In this document: in pieces, positions 19,271 through 28,208 of the stretch | Position numbering within the stretch: the first letter of the stretch is position 1 | Layout: every line of letters begins with the position of its first letter | NCBI GenBank assembly: GCA_021324515.1 | Contig: JAJPIY010000240.1 | Coordinates: 1-44,150 of the forward strand | From: Planctomycetota bacterium | GTDB lineage: Bacteria > Planctomycetota > Planctomycetia > Gemmatales > Gemmataceae | Reading direction: 5' to 3' | DNA: 44,150 nucleotides | Program-made: the position numbers and the translations under genes | Notes under the pieces: model-generated | Told to the model about the DNA's origin: nothing | Seen by the model: the letters and a program-made list of their open reading frames with translations, nothing else | Databases searched by the model: none

Positions 19271-20209
19271 CGGCGTCAAGAGCGCCATCATAACGGCTTC
19301 GCTGCCGGTAGGGTGCCATTGGTCCCACCATTGCAGAAAACGACGGCGTTCCTGGGGCAAGCGGCGTTGGTGAGAACGCAGCAGCTGCTCGAAGCCGGGT
19401 TGCAAGCGCGGCCAGGCCGTCGGGCAAATCGCTTGCAGACGTGTGCGCAAATCACTCAGCCTCTCCAGGGCAACGTGGCTGTCATTGGCCCGGCCGAGGA
19501 TCTCTTGCAGTTGCTCAATGCGCGGATAGAGGGTCTCGCGGAACGTCGCATCGAAACAGTCTGCAAACACCTCCATCGCATAGCGTAGCCGTTTGCCAGC
19601 GATGCGCACCTGATGGAGTTGGGCGTAATCGCTTAGATCACCGAGGGCGGCTTGCTCTAACTCCTTCAAGCAACTGAACAGCACCGGCCGAGCAAGGTCC
19701 ACAAGGATGGTTGGAGAAGATGGGCCATCAGGAGGCCGAATCGCCTCGATAGTACGAAGGAGAAACGCCTCGAACGTTGGGCCTTCCTTTTGATAGACGG
19801 CTTCCAGCTCGGCATGAGCAGCGGCGCGCTGGCCAAGGGCGTAGCCGACGAGGAAATCCAATCCGCCGCGGTGCTTGGCGTCGGCGTTCTGTTCACGGTG
19901 GAGCAGGTCGGCGAGAAAGACGTCCCAATCGCGGGCAGCACCGGCGGCGCGGCGGATTTTCCTCAAGCGCCGCCGCGCTTTGCGATAGGTCTTTCGCGGC
20001 AGACATTCAGCGAAGATACGTAGTGCCGCGTCGGCCCGGCGCGTGCCCACGCGGAGTTGATGGACATATTCCATGTCCTTGTCCGCTTCCAGGGCGGCGC
20101 GCGGGAGATAATCCCGGACCACCTGCAAGCGCACAAACAAAACATGCCGTGCCGCCTCGGCCAACGGGGTCTCGGGCTTCAGGTCGCTGATCCATTTACC
20201 TTGAGCCAT
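19262..20209 (-). CDS. CHAD domain protein
   Basis: MEYVHQLRVGTRRADAALRIFAECLPRKTYRKARRRLRKIRRAAGAARDWDVFL; YAQLHQVRIAGKRLRYAMEVFAD, the conserved His/Arg helices of CHAD. Confidence 0.88.
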   Translation of the reverse strand: MAQGKWISDLKPETPLAEAARHVLFVRLQVVRDYLPRAALEADKDMEYVHQLRVGTRRADAALRIFAECLPRKTYRKARRRLRKIRRAAGAARDWDVFLADLLHREQNADAKHRGGLDFLVGYALGQRAAAHAELEAVYQKEGPTFEAFLLRTIEAIRPPDGPSSPTILVDLARPVLFSCLKELEQAALGDLSDYAQLHQVRIAGKRLRYAMEVFADCFDATFRETLYPRIEQLQEILGRANDSHVALERLSDLRTRLQAICPTAWPRLQPGFEQLLRSHQRRLPQERRRFLQWWDQWHPTGSEAVMMALLTPLS

Positions 20210-20218
20210 AAACGATCC

Positions 20219-22069
20219 TTAATTACTATAAAGATCTTTAATATTAGCTAATTGCTCTCGTTCGTGCAGCCAGGAGGCGACTTCGGTGGCTTCGGCACAG
20301 ATCTTTTCGATGGAGCGGCCCTCGGCACGCAAGGCTTGGGCCACCTCACCAGGAACCGGGGCATAGGTCGATTCCAACTCGCGACGGATGCGCTGTTCCA
20401 GGCGGCGGCGGAACTCGCTGCGAATCGCCGGCCAGCGCAGGCGCAACACCAGCGTTATCAGGATATGCAGTAGTCCCAGAACAATCAGGACGATGAAGAA
20501 GGGCAAGAGAATGTCCGCGAGGCTGGGCGCTGGACTGGCCGGCGACGGATTAAAGTAGCGCCACAACAGTACGATGAGAGCGGCCAAGAGTACGACAGGC
20601 GGCGCCCAATTGCCCAGCCAGACAACGGCCCCTTGCAGCAGGCGGCGCAAGCCGGTCGGCTTAGACCAGTCGCGCTCGACCTGTTGCAGGACTTCATTAA
20701 GAATGCTGGCGTAGCGCTGGCGCCAATCGAGCGCCGAACGGGCCTCGACCGGTTCGGTTAACACATCGAGCGGAAAGCCCTGGTCATCGGCTGTGACAAG
20801 TAGCTTGTTGGCCAGTGCTTTGCCGCGTGCGTCGAGATCGCGGTTGCCCGCCACGTCGCTGCACACCTTGGCAACCGCCGACAAGTCCCAAGACGCAGGC
20901 GCGCGGGCATTCCTTTGCCCGTGCGGTAGGAAAGGGATGCGCTCGCGCAAGGTGCTGCTGACATACTTGGCACGAGTGAACATATGCAAATACCAACCCA
21001 TGATGCCGTGAAAACGCCGCTGCTCTTCCAGGGCGAAATGGTGTTCCATCTCGCACTGATAGGGTTCGAGTGTATTGAGGAGGACATCGCTGGTGGTGGC
21101 GGCTTCCTCGGCCAAGACCGCACTCCAAGCGGCGCAAGTACGTCCGGCGATACCGATAAGGTCTGGTGGGCTGACGTCAGCTAGCGTGCGCCGCACGTGT
21201 TGGAGGAGTTGGTCCACGCCTCGTGCTTTAATTGCTTCGATCTCCAACCGAGTCAGGCCCATCTCCAGCCATTGCACGAGTTCGGGAAACTGTTCGCCTT
21301 CCGGCAATTCGGACGCTGCTTCCCCCTTATTGACCGTGCGATCGACCCACCGTTGCGCACAGGTGCGGAACAGGCGCGGCGAGGGAAAACCTTCCGCTTG
21401 CAGATCGCGCAGCAAGTCTACATCGGGCCGCACGCCGCTGTCACTTTGCAGCAAACAGCGGTCCCATTTGTTGAGAATAAAAGCGAAGGCGCGGCGCTTG
21501 CGTTGTTGCAGAAACAATTCCCAGCCAAGCCGATCGTGGTATTTCTCCTGCGAGCCGACGTAAAGTACGATGTCAGCTATCGGCAACAGCTGCATCAGCT
21601 TGTCGCGATTGCTGAGGTCGTTGCTGTCGAGGTCCGGCGTATCCACGAGGACTTTTTGTTCCAGTTCTGGCCGATCGTGGGGGACAAGCCGGCAATTCCG
21701 CAATGCGGGATCGAGGCGATCGGGCTTGATCGCTTCGTGATAGTAAACGACCGGATCGCGCGTCGTTGGCCGAGTGAACGATGCCGGGGCGATGGTGTCG
21801 CCAGCCAAGGCGTTGAGCAGTGTTGATTTACCGACACCTGTGCCGCCCATCAGCAGGATGACCAAGAGCGGCCGGTCCATGTCGAGCGCTTCGGCTTGGC
21901 GGTGCAGATCGAGGGCCAACCCTTCCAAGGTGGCGCGGTGGATCGTCGAGAGCGGGTAGCGGTGGGGAGCATCCAGCCAGTTGCGCAGACTGCGTTCAAG
22001 TCCGCGCAGCGCCGGCGACAGCGTTCGCAAGAGAGGAGGCATGTCCGTTTTTGAGACTGCGTCGTTCAT
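20219..22069 (-). CDS. Membrane-associated GTPase (50S-type/dynamin-like P-loop GTPase with C-terminal TM pair)
   Basis: G1 GGTGVGKSTLLNALAG, G3-like VDTPDLDSND, G4 NKWDRC; hydrophobic segments APPVVLLAALIVLLW and ILLPFFIVLIVLGLLHILITLVL. Confidence 0.8.
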   Translation of the reverse strand: MNDAVSKTDMPPLLRTLSPALRGLERSLRNWLDAPHRYPLSTIHRATLEGLALDLHRQAEALDMDRPLLVILLMGGTGVGKSTLLNALAGDTIAPASFTRPTTRDPVVYYHEAIKPDRLDPALRNCRLVPHDRPELEQKVLVDTPDLDSNDLSNRDKLMQLLPIADIVLYVGSQEKYHDRLGWELFLQQRKRRAFAFILNKWDRCLLQSDSGVRPDVDLLRDLQAEGFPSPRLFRTCAQRWVDRTVNKGEAASELPEGEQFPELVQWLEMGLTRLEIEAIKARGVDQLLQHVRRTLADVSPPDLIGIAGRTCAAWSAVLAEEAATTSDVLLNTLEPYQCEMEHHFALEEQRRFHGIMGWYLHMFTRAKYVSSTLRERIPFLPHGQRNARAPASWDLSAVAKVCSDVAGNRDLDARGKALANKLLVTADDQGFPLDVLTEPVEARSALDWRQRYASILNEVLQQVERDWSKPTGLRRLLQGAVVWLGNWAPPVVLLAALIVLLWRYFNPSPASPAPSLADILLPFFIVLIVLGLLHILITLVLRLRWPAIRSEFRRRLEQRIRRELESTYAPVPGEVAQALRAEGRSIEKICAEATEVASWLHEREQLANIKDLYSN

Positions 22070-22169
22070 GGCGTCCGCTTTCGATCCTTACTTTATATTA
22101 ATTTGACTCCGCCGCTGAAGTCGGTACATCGGAATGAAACGGCAATCTCGGCAGCACGCCACGATTGGA

Positions 22170-22274
22170 GCGAGCGGGGTTGCGTAAGCGCCCCGATCCG
22201 CCTTTTTCGGGGCGCTTACGCAACCCCGCTCGCCTGATCCGTCTTCCTCAGGGCGCTTGTGCAACCCCGCTCGC
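22170..22274. repeat. Perfect 27-bp inverted repeat (gcgagcggggttgcgtaagcgccccga / tcggggcgcttacgcaaccccgctcgc) plus a third half-copy
   Basis: Arms 22170-22196 and 22207-22233, loop 10 nt. A further copy agggcgcttgtgcaaccccgctcgcct starts near 22250. Confidence 0.85.
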
Positions 22275-22386
22275 CTAAATTATGCAAAAAGGCAGCGTCT
22301 CCTGTTGGGAACTTCACCTATTCCAGAAAGCCAATACGATTAAAATAGACAAGAGAAGGACAAGTAGGACCGTTGGAGCAGTTATT

Positions 22387-25224
22387 ATGGCGGACAGTAT
22401 GCGAGGAAGCAGTCGAAGTATGGACCGGCCCGACGCGGGCTTCCCTGAGTCGGGCCTCCACAGCGATAGGGAGAACGGCACGCTCACCAATGGAAGCAAC
22501 GGCCACATCGAGGCTACCTTCTGCGACAGCGTGCGGGACATCGATCCGGTCGAAACCAAGGAATGGCTCGATGCTCTCGATGCCGTCCTGCAAACCAGCG
22601 GTGAGGAACGCGGCCAATTTCTGCTCACCCAACTGAAAAACAAAGCCGTCCGCAGCGGCGTGGAGATACCCTTTACGGCCAATACCCCCTACATCAATAC
22701 TATCCCTCTTTCGCGGCAACCGCTCTTTCCCGGCAACCGCGAGTTGGAACGGCGCATCAAAAGCCTGATCCGCTGGAACGCCATGGCCATGGTCGTTCAC
22801 GCCAATAAGGAAGATCCAACCATCGGCGGCCACATCGCTACGTTCGCTTCATCGGCAACTTTGTACGAAATCGGCTTCAACCATTTTTTCAAGGGGCCGG
22901 AACATCCCGACGGCCCCGACCAGGTGTATTTCCAGGGCCACGCCTCGCCCGGCATCTACTCGCGTGCCTTCCTGGAAGGCCGACTCAGCGAAAAGCAACT
23001 GTACAATTTCCGCCGGGAATTGCAGGAAGGCGGCGGTCTGTCGTCGTATCCGCATCCCTGGCTGATGCCGAACTTCTGGCAGTTTCCCACCGTGTCAATG
23101 GGCCTCGGCCCGATCATGAGCATTTATCAGGCGCGTTTTAACCGCTACCTGGAACATCGCGGCCTGAAAAAGACATCGGGACAAAAAGTCTGGGCCTTCC
23201 TCGGCGATGGCGAATGTGACGAGCCAGAAACCCTGGGCGCCATCACCTTGGCCTCACGCGAGAAGCTCGACAACCTCATCTGGGTCATCAACTGCAATTT
23301 ACAGCGGTTGGATGGGCCGGTGCGCGGCAATGGCAAGATCATTCAAGAGTTAGAGGCCACCTTCCGCGGCGCCGGCTGGAATTGTATCAAGGTCATCTGG
23401 GGCAGCGATTGGGACACCCTTTTGGAGCGCGACAAGACCGGCCTGTTGGTACAGCGCATGGGCGAAGTCGTGGACGGCGAATTTCAGAAATACACCGTCG
23501 AAAGCGGCGCCTACATTCGTGAACATTTCTTCGGTAAATATCCCGAATTACTCAAATTGGTCGAGAACCTCTCCGACGAACAGTTGTGCAAGCTCAAGCG
23601 CGGCGGCCATGATCCGGTGAAGGTCTATGCGGCCTACAAGGCGGCGGTGGAGCATCGCGGCCAACCGACGGTCATCCTGGCCCACACCGTCAAGGGCTAC
23701 GGTCTGGGCGAGGCTGGCGAGGGCAAAAACGTTGCTCACCAAGTCAAGAAGTTCGATGCCAAGTATCTCCTGGAGTTCCGCAATCGCTTCGGCTTGAGCG
23801 TCTCCGATGAGACGGTCAACAAGGTTGGGTTCTACAAACCGCCGGAAGACTCCAACGAGATGAAATATCTGCGCAAGCGGCGCAAGGAGTTGGGCGGCTA
23901 TCTGCCGGTGCGCCAGGTTAAATGTCCGCCCTTGAAGGCGCCTCCCGTCGAGTTCGTACAAAACTACACCAAGGGCAGCGGCAACAAGGCGCTGTCCACG
24001 ACCATCGCTTTCGTGGACATGCTCGATCGCTTACTCAAGGACAAGGAGCTGGGCAAGTGGATCGTGCCCATCATTCCCGATGAAGCGCGTACCTTCGGCA
24101 TGGATGGGTTCTTCTCCAAGTACAAAATTTATTCCAACGTCGGCCAGCTATATGAGCCGGTAGACGCTCAGTATCAGGCGGCGGCTTATCGGGAGGCGCA
24201 AGACGGCCAACTCCTCGAAGAAGGCATTACCGAAGCTGGCTCCATGTCGTCGTTCATCGCTGCCGGCACTGCTTATGCCACACACGGCGTCCCGACCATC
24301 CCGTTCTTTATCTACTACTCGATGTTTGGTTTCCAGCGCATCGGCGATCTGATCTGGGCAGCCGCCGATATGCGGACACGCGGCTTCCTGCTCGGCGCCA
24401 CGGCTGGACGCACCACCCTGGCCGGCGAGGGGCTTCAGCACATGGACGGCCACAGCCATGTCTTGGCTTCGACGGTCCCCAACCTGATCTGCTACGATCC
24501 GGCCTACGCCTATGAACTGGCCGTCATCCTCCGCGACGGCATCCGCCGTATGTACGAACATGTGACGGAAGATCATTTCTACTACATCACGCTGTACAAC
24601 GAAAACTACCCGATGGCGGCCATGCCAGGCGATGTGACCGACGGCATTCTCAAGGGGCTTTACAAGTTCCGTGCAGGCCCTTCCCCTTCTCCGCCGCGTT
24701 CTGGGGGAAGCAAAGCGGCGACGCTGCCCAAGGTCCACCTATTCGGCAGTGGGCCGATCCTGTTGCAAACGCTGCGGGCCCAGGAACTGTTGGCTGAGCA
24801 TTTCGGCGTTAACGCCGATGTGTGGAGCGCCACCAGTTACCGCGAGCTGCGCCGCGACGCCTTGGAAGTAGAGCGCTGGAACATGCTGCACCCCGAACAG
24901 CCGCCGCGGCGGAGCTATCTGCAACAACTGCTCAGCAGCGAGCCGAACAGCGTCTTCGTGGCGGCCAGCGATTATATGCGACAGGTGCCAGAGATGATTG
25001 CTCGCTGGGTGCCGGGCGGGCTGTTTGTACTGGGTACCGACGGTTTTGGCCGCAGCGATGCGCGGCCCGCCCTGCGCCGCCACTTTGAGATCGATGCCGA
25101 GTGCATCACTGTGGCCGCCCTGTGGCAGTTGGCCCAGCGCGGCGCCGTTAAGCCGGCGCTGGTGCAACAGGCCATCCAAAAGTTCGGCATTAACCCAGAC
25201 AAAATCAGCCCTATGCGGGCGTAA
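22387..25224 (+). CDS. aceE: Pyruvate dehydrogenase (acetyl-transferring) E1, homodimeric type
   Basis: NTPYINTIPLSRQPLFPGNRELERRIKSLIRWNAMAMV; GGHIATFASSATLYEIGFNHFF; VWAFLGDGECDEPETLGAI; DEARTFGMDGFFSKYKIYSNVGQLYEPVD. Confidence 0.95.
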   Translation: MADSMRGSSRSMDRPDAGFPESGLHSDRENGTLTNGSNGHIEATFCDSVRDIDPVETKEWLDALDAVLQTSGEERGQFLLTQLKNKAVRSGVEIPFTANTPYINTIPLSRQPLFPGNRELERRIKSLIRWNAMAMVVHANKEDPTIGGHIATFASSATLYEIGFNHFFKGPEHPDGPDQVYFQGHASPGIYSRAFLEGRLSEKQLYNFRRELQEGGGLSSYPHPWLMPNFWQFPTVSMGLGPIMSIYQARFNRYLEHRGLKKTSGQKVWAFLGDGECDEPETLGAITLASREKLDNLIWVINCNLQRLDGPVRGNGKIIQELEATFRGAGWNCIKVIWGSDWDTLLERDKTGLLVQRMGEVVDGEFQKYTVESGAYIREHFFGKYPELLKLVENLSDEQLCKLKRGGHDPVKVYAAYKAAVEHRGQPTVILAHTVKGYGLGEAGEGKNVAHQVKKFDAKYLLEFRNRFGLSVSDETVNKVGFYKPPEDSNEMKYLRKRRKELGGYLPVRQVKCPPLKAPPVEFVQNYTKGSGNKALSTTIAFVDMLDRLLKDKELGKWIVPIIPDEARTFGMDGFFSKYKIYSNVGQLYEPVDAQYQAAAYREAQDGQLLEEGITEAGSMSSFIAAGTAYATHGVPTIPFFIYYSMFGFQRIGDLIWAAADMRTRGFLLGATAGRTTLAGEGLQHMDGHSHVLASTVPNLICYDPAYAYELAVILRDGIRRMYEHVTEDHFYYITLYNENYPMAAMPGDVTDGILKGLYKFRAGPSPSPPRSGGSKAATLPKVHLFGSGPILLQTLRAQELLAEHFGVNADVWSATSYRELRRDALEVERWNMLHPEQPPRRSYLQQLLSSEPNSVFVAASDYMRQVPEMIARWVPGGLFVLGTDGFGRSDARPALRRHFEIDAECITVAALWQLAQRGAVKPALVQQAIQKFGINPDKISPMRA

Positions 25225-25306
25225 GCAAAAAACTCCCCCCGCTTTGTCTTTCTCGGGCCTTCTGGGACTCTGGCTGGGATTCGTTTTCTTGTAGGATAGA
25301 AACACG

Positions 25307-26614
25307 ATGGCGAGTGAGATCAAGCTGCAAGCGCTCAAGGAAAACGTTGACACTGTCGAGGTCAACGCCGTCAAGGTGTCGCCGGGCGAGGTGGTGGCCA
25401 AAGACCAGCCGCTCTTGGAAGTGCAAGCCGATAAAGCGGCGCTGGAAGTACCCTCGCCGATGGCTGGCCGCGTCGCCAAGATCCTCGTCAAACCCGGCGA
25501 TCAGATCAGCATCGGCCAGGTATACTGTGTCATCGAAAGCAATGGCGAGCAGCCAGCGGCCGCTCCGGCGGCGAAATCCGAACCTGTGCCAGCTGTTAAA
25601 AAAGAACCGGCGCCGCCCGCGTCTCAGCCCACTCGGTCTGTTGCTGTACCACCGCTGCACAAACCACAGCAGCCAGTCATCGAACGTCCTTCGCCGGCGC
25701 CGCCGCCGGCCCAGGAGAAGATTGTTCCGGCGGGTCCGGCCACCCGCCGCCTGGCCCGCGAGTTAGGCGTTGATTTGCGGCAGGTGCGCGGCAGCGGTCG
25801 GCATGGCCGCGTCGTCGAAGAGGACATCAAGGAGTACGTCCGCCAGCTGGCCTCTGGGGCGGCGATGGCAGCGCCTGTTGCCGGTCCTGGAATTCAGCCG
25901 CCGCCCTTGCCTAATTTCGAGGAATGGGGGCCGGTGGAAGTCCAGCCGCTGGGCGCCGTGCGCCGGGCGACGGCCCGGCAAATGAGCCTGGCCTGGGGCC
26001 TCATCCCTCACGTCACTCAGCATGATCTCGCCGACATCACGGATTTGGAAGCGTTCCGCAAACAGCAGTCCGAAAGCAAGGGACCGAAACTGACCGTGAC
26101 GGCCTTTGTGCTGCGCGCCTGCGCCGTCGCTTTGCGCGAATTTCCGACTTTTAATGCCAGTATTGACATGGCGAACGGCAAGCTAATCCTCAAGCACTAC
26201 TATCACATCGGCGTGGCCGTGGACACCGAGGGCGGTTTGCTGGTGCCGGTGTTGCGCGACGTGGACAAGAAGCATGTCCGCGAATTGGCCGAGGAATTGA
26301 ATGCTGTCGCCCAGCGTGCCCGCGAGCGCAAACTCGATGCGGCGGAACTGAAAGGGGGCACGTTCACTATCACCAATCTCGGCGGCATCGGCGGCACGGC
26401 GTTCACGCCTATCGTCAACTGGCCGGAAGTGGCGATCCTTGGTCTGTCGCGCAGCCGCCTAGAGCCGGTGGTGCGCGGCGGCCAGATCGTGCCGCGTTGG
26501 ATGCTGCCGCTGTCGTTGTCCTATGATCACCGCGTCATCGACGGCGCCGCCGCCGCCCGCTTCACGCGCCGCCTGGCCGAATTGCTGGAAAACCCGCTGA
26601 TGATGTTGCTGTAA
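25307..26614 (+). CDS. aceF: Dihydrolipoamide acetyltransferase (E2) with one lipoyl domain
   Basis: LLEVQADKAALEVPSPMAGRV (lipoyl), ATRRLARELGVDLRQVRGSGRHGRVVEEDIKEYV (peripheral subunit binding), LSLSYDHRVIDGAAAARF (catalytic). Confidence 0.93.
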   Translation: MASEIKLQALKENVDTVEVNAVKVSPGEVVAKDQPLLEVQADKAALEVPSPMAGRVAKILVKPGDQISIGQVYCVIESNGEQPAAAPAAKSEPVPAVKKEPAPPASQPTRSVAVPPLHKPQQPVIERPSPAPPPAQEKIVPAGPATRRLARELGVDLRQVRGSGRHGRVVEEDIKEYVRQLASGAAMAAPVAGPGIQPPPLPNFEEWGPVEVQPLGAVRRATARQMSLAWGLIPHVTQHDLADITDLEAFRKQQSESKGPKLTVTAFVLRACAVALREFPTFNASIDMANGKLILKHYYHIGVAVDTEGGLLVPVLRDVDKKHVRELAEELNAVAQRARERKLDAAELKGGTFTITNLGGIGGTAFTPIVNWPEVAILGLSRSRLEPVVRGGQIVPRWMLPLSLSYDHRVIDGAAAARFTRRLAELLENPLMMLL

Positions 26615-26733
26615 CAGGAGTGTCCTTTCTGTGTTAACACGCGAAGAAGTAAGTCTGTTTTTGGAGAGTTACAATGACTCCCGCCGTACCGCAGTGACTC
26701 TATTGAGTAAGCAGAGCGGAGGCTTCGACTTGC

Positions 26734-28143
26734 ATGGCTGATGTCATCGAAACACAACTGATTGTCTTGGGCGCCGGACCCGGCGGATACCCGGCGGCGT
26801 TTTTGGCCGCTGACAAGGGCATGAAGGTCACGCTTATCGATGCCCGTGAACGGCCCGGCGGCACCTGTTTGCATGTCGGCTGCATTCCTTCCAAGGCGGT
26901 GCTGCACGCCGCCAAGCTCCTCACCGACGCCCGCGACGCCACCCACATCGGCATCGACTTTGGAACGCCGAAAATCGACATCAACGGTGTGCGCGGCCAT
27001 TGGCAGCGAGTGGTCGAGACGCTTACCGGCAATCTCGGCCGCTTGTCGAAAGCGCGCAAAATCGATTACGTCACCGGCCGAGGCCGATTTGTTGATGGCC
27101 GCACCATCGAAGTCGAAGGGCGCGGCCGCTATCGCTTCGAGAACTGCATCGTGGCCACCGGATCGGTGCCGGCGTTGCCACCGAGCCTCCATCTGGCCAG
27201 TTCGCGCCTCATGGATTCGACCGGAGCACTGAAATTGGAAGACGTGCCGCCGCGCTTGCTCGTCGTGGGCGGCGGGTATATCGGCCTAGAGATGGGGTAT
27301 GTTTACGCCGCCCTGGGCAGCAAAGTAACGGTGGTGGAGATGACCGACGGCCTCTTGCCCGGTTGCGACCGCGATCTGGTACTGCCTCTGCACAAGCGGC
27401 TGGAGAAATTATTCGATCGCATTTATCTCAAAACGAAGGTTGCCAAGCTGGAAGAAACGCCCCAAGGCATCCGGGCGACCCTGGAAGGCGAAGGAGTCGT
27501 CGACAAGCAGCCGGTCTTCGAGCGGGTGCTGGTAGCGGTCGGCCGCCGGCCCAATAGCCGCGACATCGGCCTGGACAAAGCGGGCGTCGCCATCGACGAG
27601 AGAGGATTCATCCAAGTCGATGAGCGGCGGCGGACGACGGCAGAGCGCATCTATGCCATCGGCGACGTGGCCGGAGAGCCGATGCTGGCCCACAAAGCGA
27701 CCTATGAAGGCAAAATTGCCGTCGAAGTCATCGCCGGTGAACCGGCTGTTTACGATGCTCGCGCTGTGCCGGCGGTCGTCTTCACCGATCCGGAAGTGGC
27801 CTGGTGCGGCCTGACCGAGACCGAGGCCCAACGTACCAACCGCGAGATCAAGCGCGTGCGCTTTCCGTGGGCCGGCTCCGGCCGGGCCATGACCCTCGAT
27901 CGCACCGAAGGGCTGACCAAATTGATCGTCGATCCAGAGACGGATCGCGTGTTGGGAGTGGGCATTGTCGGTGCCGGCGCCGGCGAGATGATCGCCGAGG
28001 CGATGTTGGCCATCGAGATGGCGGCGTCAGCTCGTGATCTGGCCATGACGATGCATGCTCATCCGACACTGTCGGAAACGATCATGGAAGCAGCCGAATC
28101 GCTGTACGGTTTGGGCGTGCATCAGATGCCAGCGAAGAGATGA
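26734..28143 (+). CDS. lpdA: Dihydrolipoyl dehydrogenase (E3)
   Basis: LIVLGAGPGGYPAAFLAADKGMKVTLIDARERPGGTCLHVGCIPSKAVLHAA; IYAIGDVAGEPMLAHKATYEG; MHAHPTLSETIMEAAE. Confidence 0.95.
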   Translation: MADVIETQLIVLGAGPGGYPAAFLAADKGMKVTLIDARERPGGTCLHVGCIPSKAVLHAAKLLTDARDATHIGIDFGTPKIDINGVRGHWQRVVETLTGNLGRLSKARKIDYVTGRGRFVDGRTIEVEGRGRYRFENCIVATGSVPALPPSLHLASSRLMDSTGALKLEDVPPRLLVVGGGYIGLEMGYVYAALGSKVTVVEMTDGLLPGCDRDLVLPLHKRLEKLFDRIYLKTKVAKLEETPQGIRATLEGEGVVDKQPVFERVLVAVGRRPNSRDIGLDKAGVAIDERGFIQVDERRRTTAERIYAIGDVAGEPMLAHKATYEGKIAVEVIAGEPAVYDARAVPAVVFTDPEVAWCGLTETEAQRTNREIKRVRFPWAGSGRAMTLDRTEGLTKLIVDPETDRVLGVGIVGAGAGEMIAEAMLAIEMAASARDLAMTMHAHPTLSETIMEAAESLYGLGVHQMPAKR

Positions 28144-28159
28144 TTCCTCCAACCTCGTG

Positions 28160-28192
28160 CCGCGTCCGCAAGGACATCTCTTGCGGACGCGG
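28160..28192. terminator. Perfect hairpin CCGCGTCCGCAAG-gacatct-CTTGCGGACGCGG between convergent genes; candidate bidirectional terminator
   Basis: 13-bp perfect arms, 7-nt loop; 16 nt after the lpdA stop. Confidence 0.7.
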
Positions 28193-28208
28193 TAGGCGAT
28201 AAGAAGGT

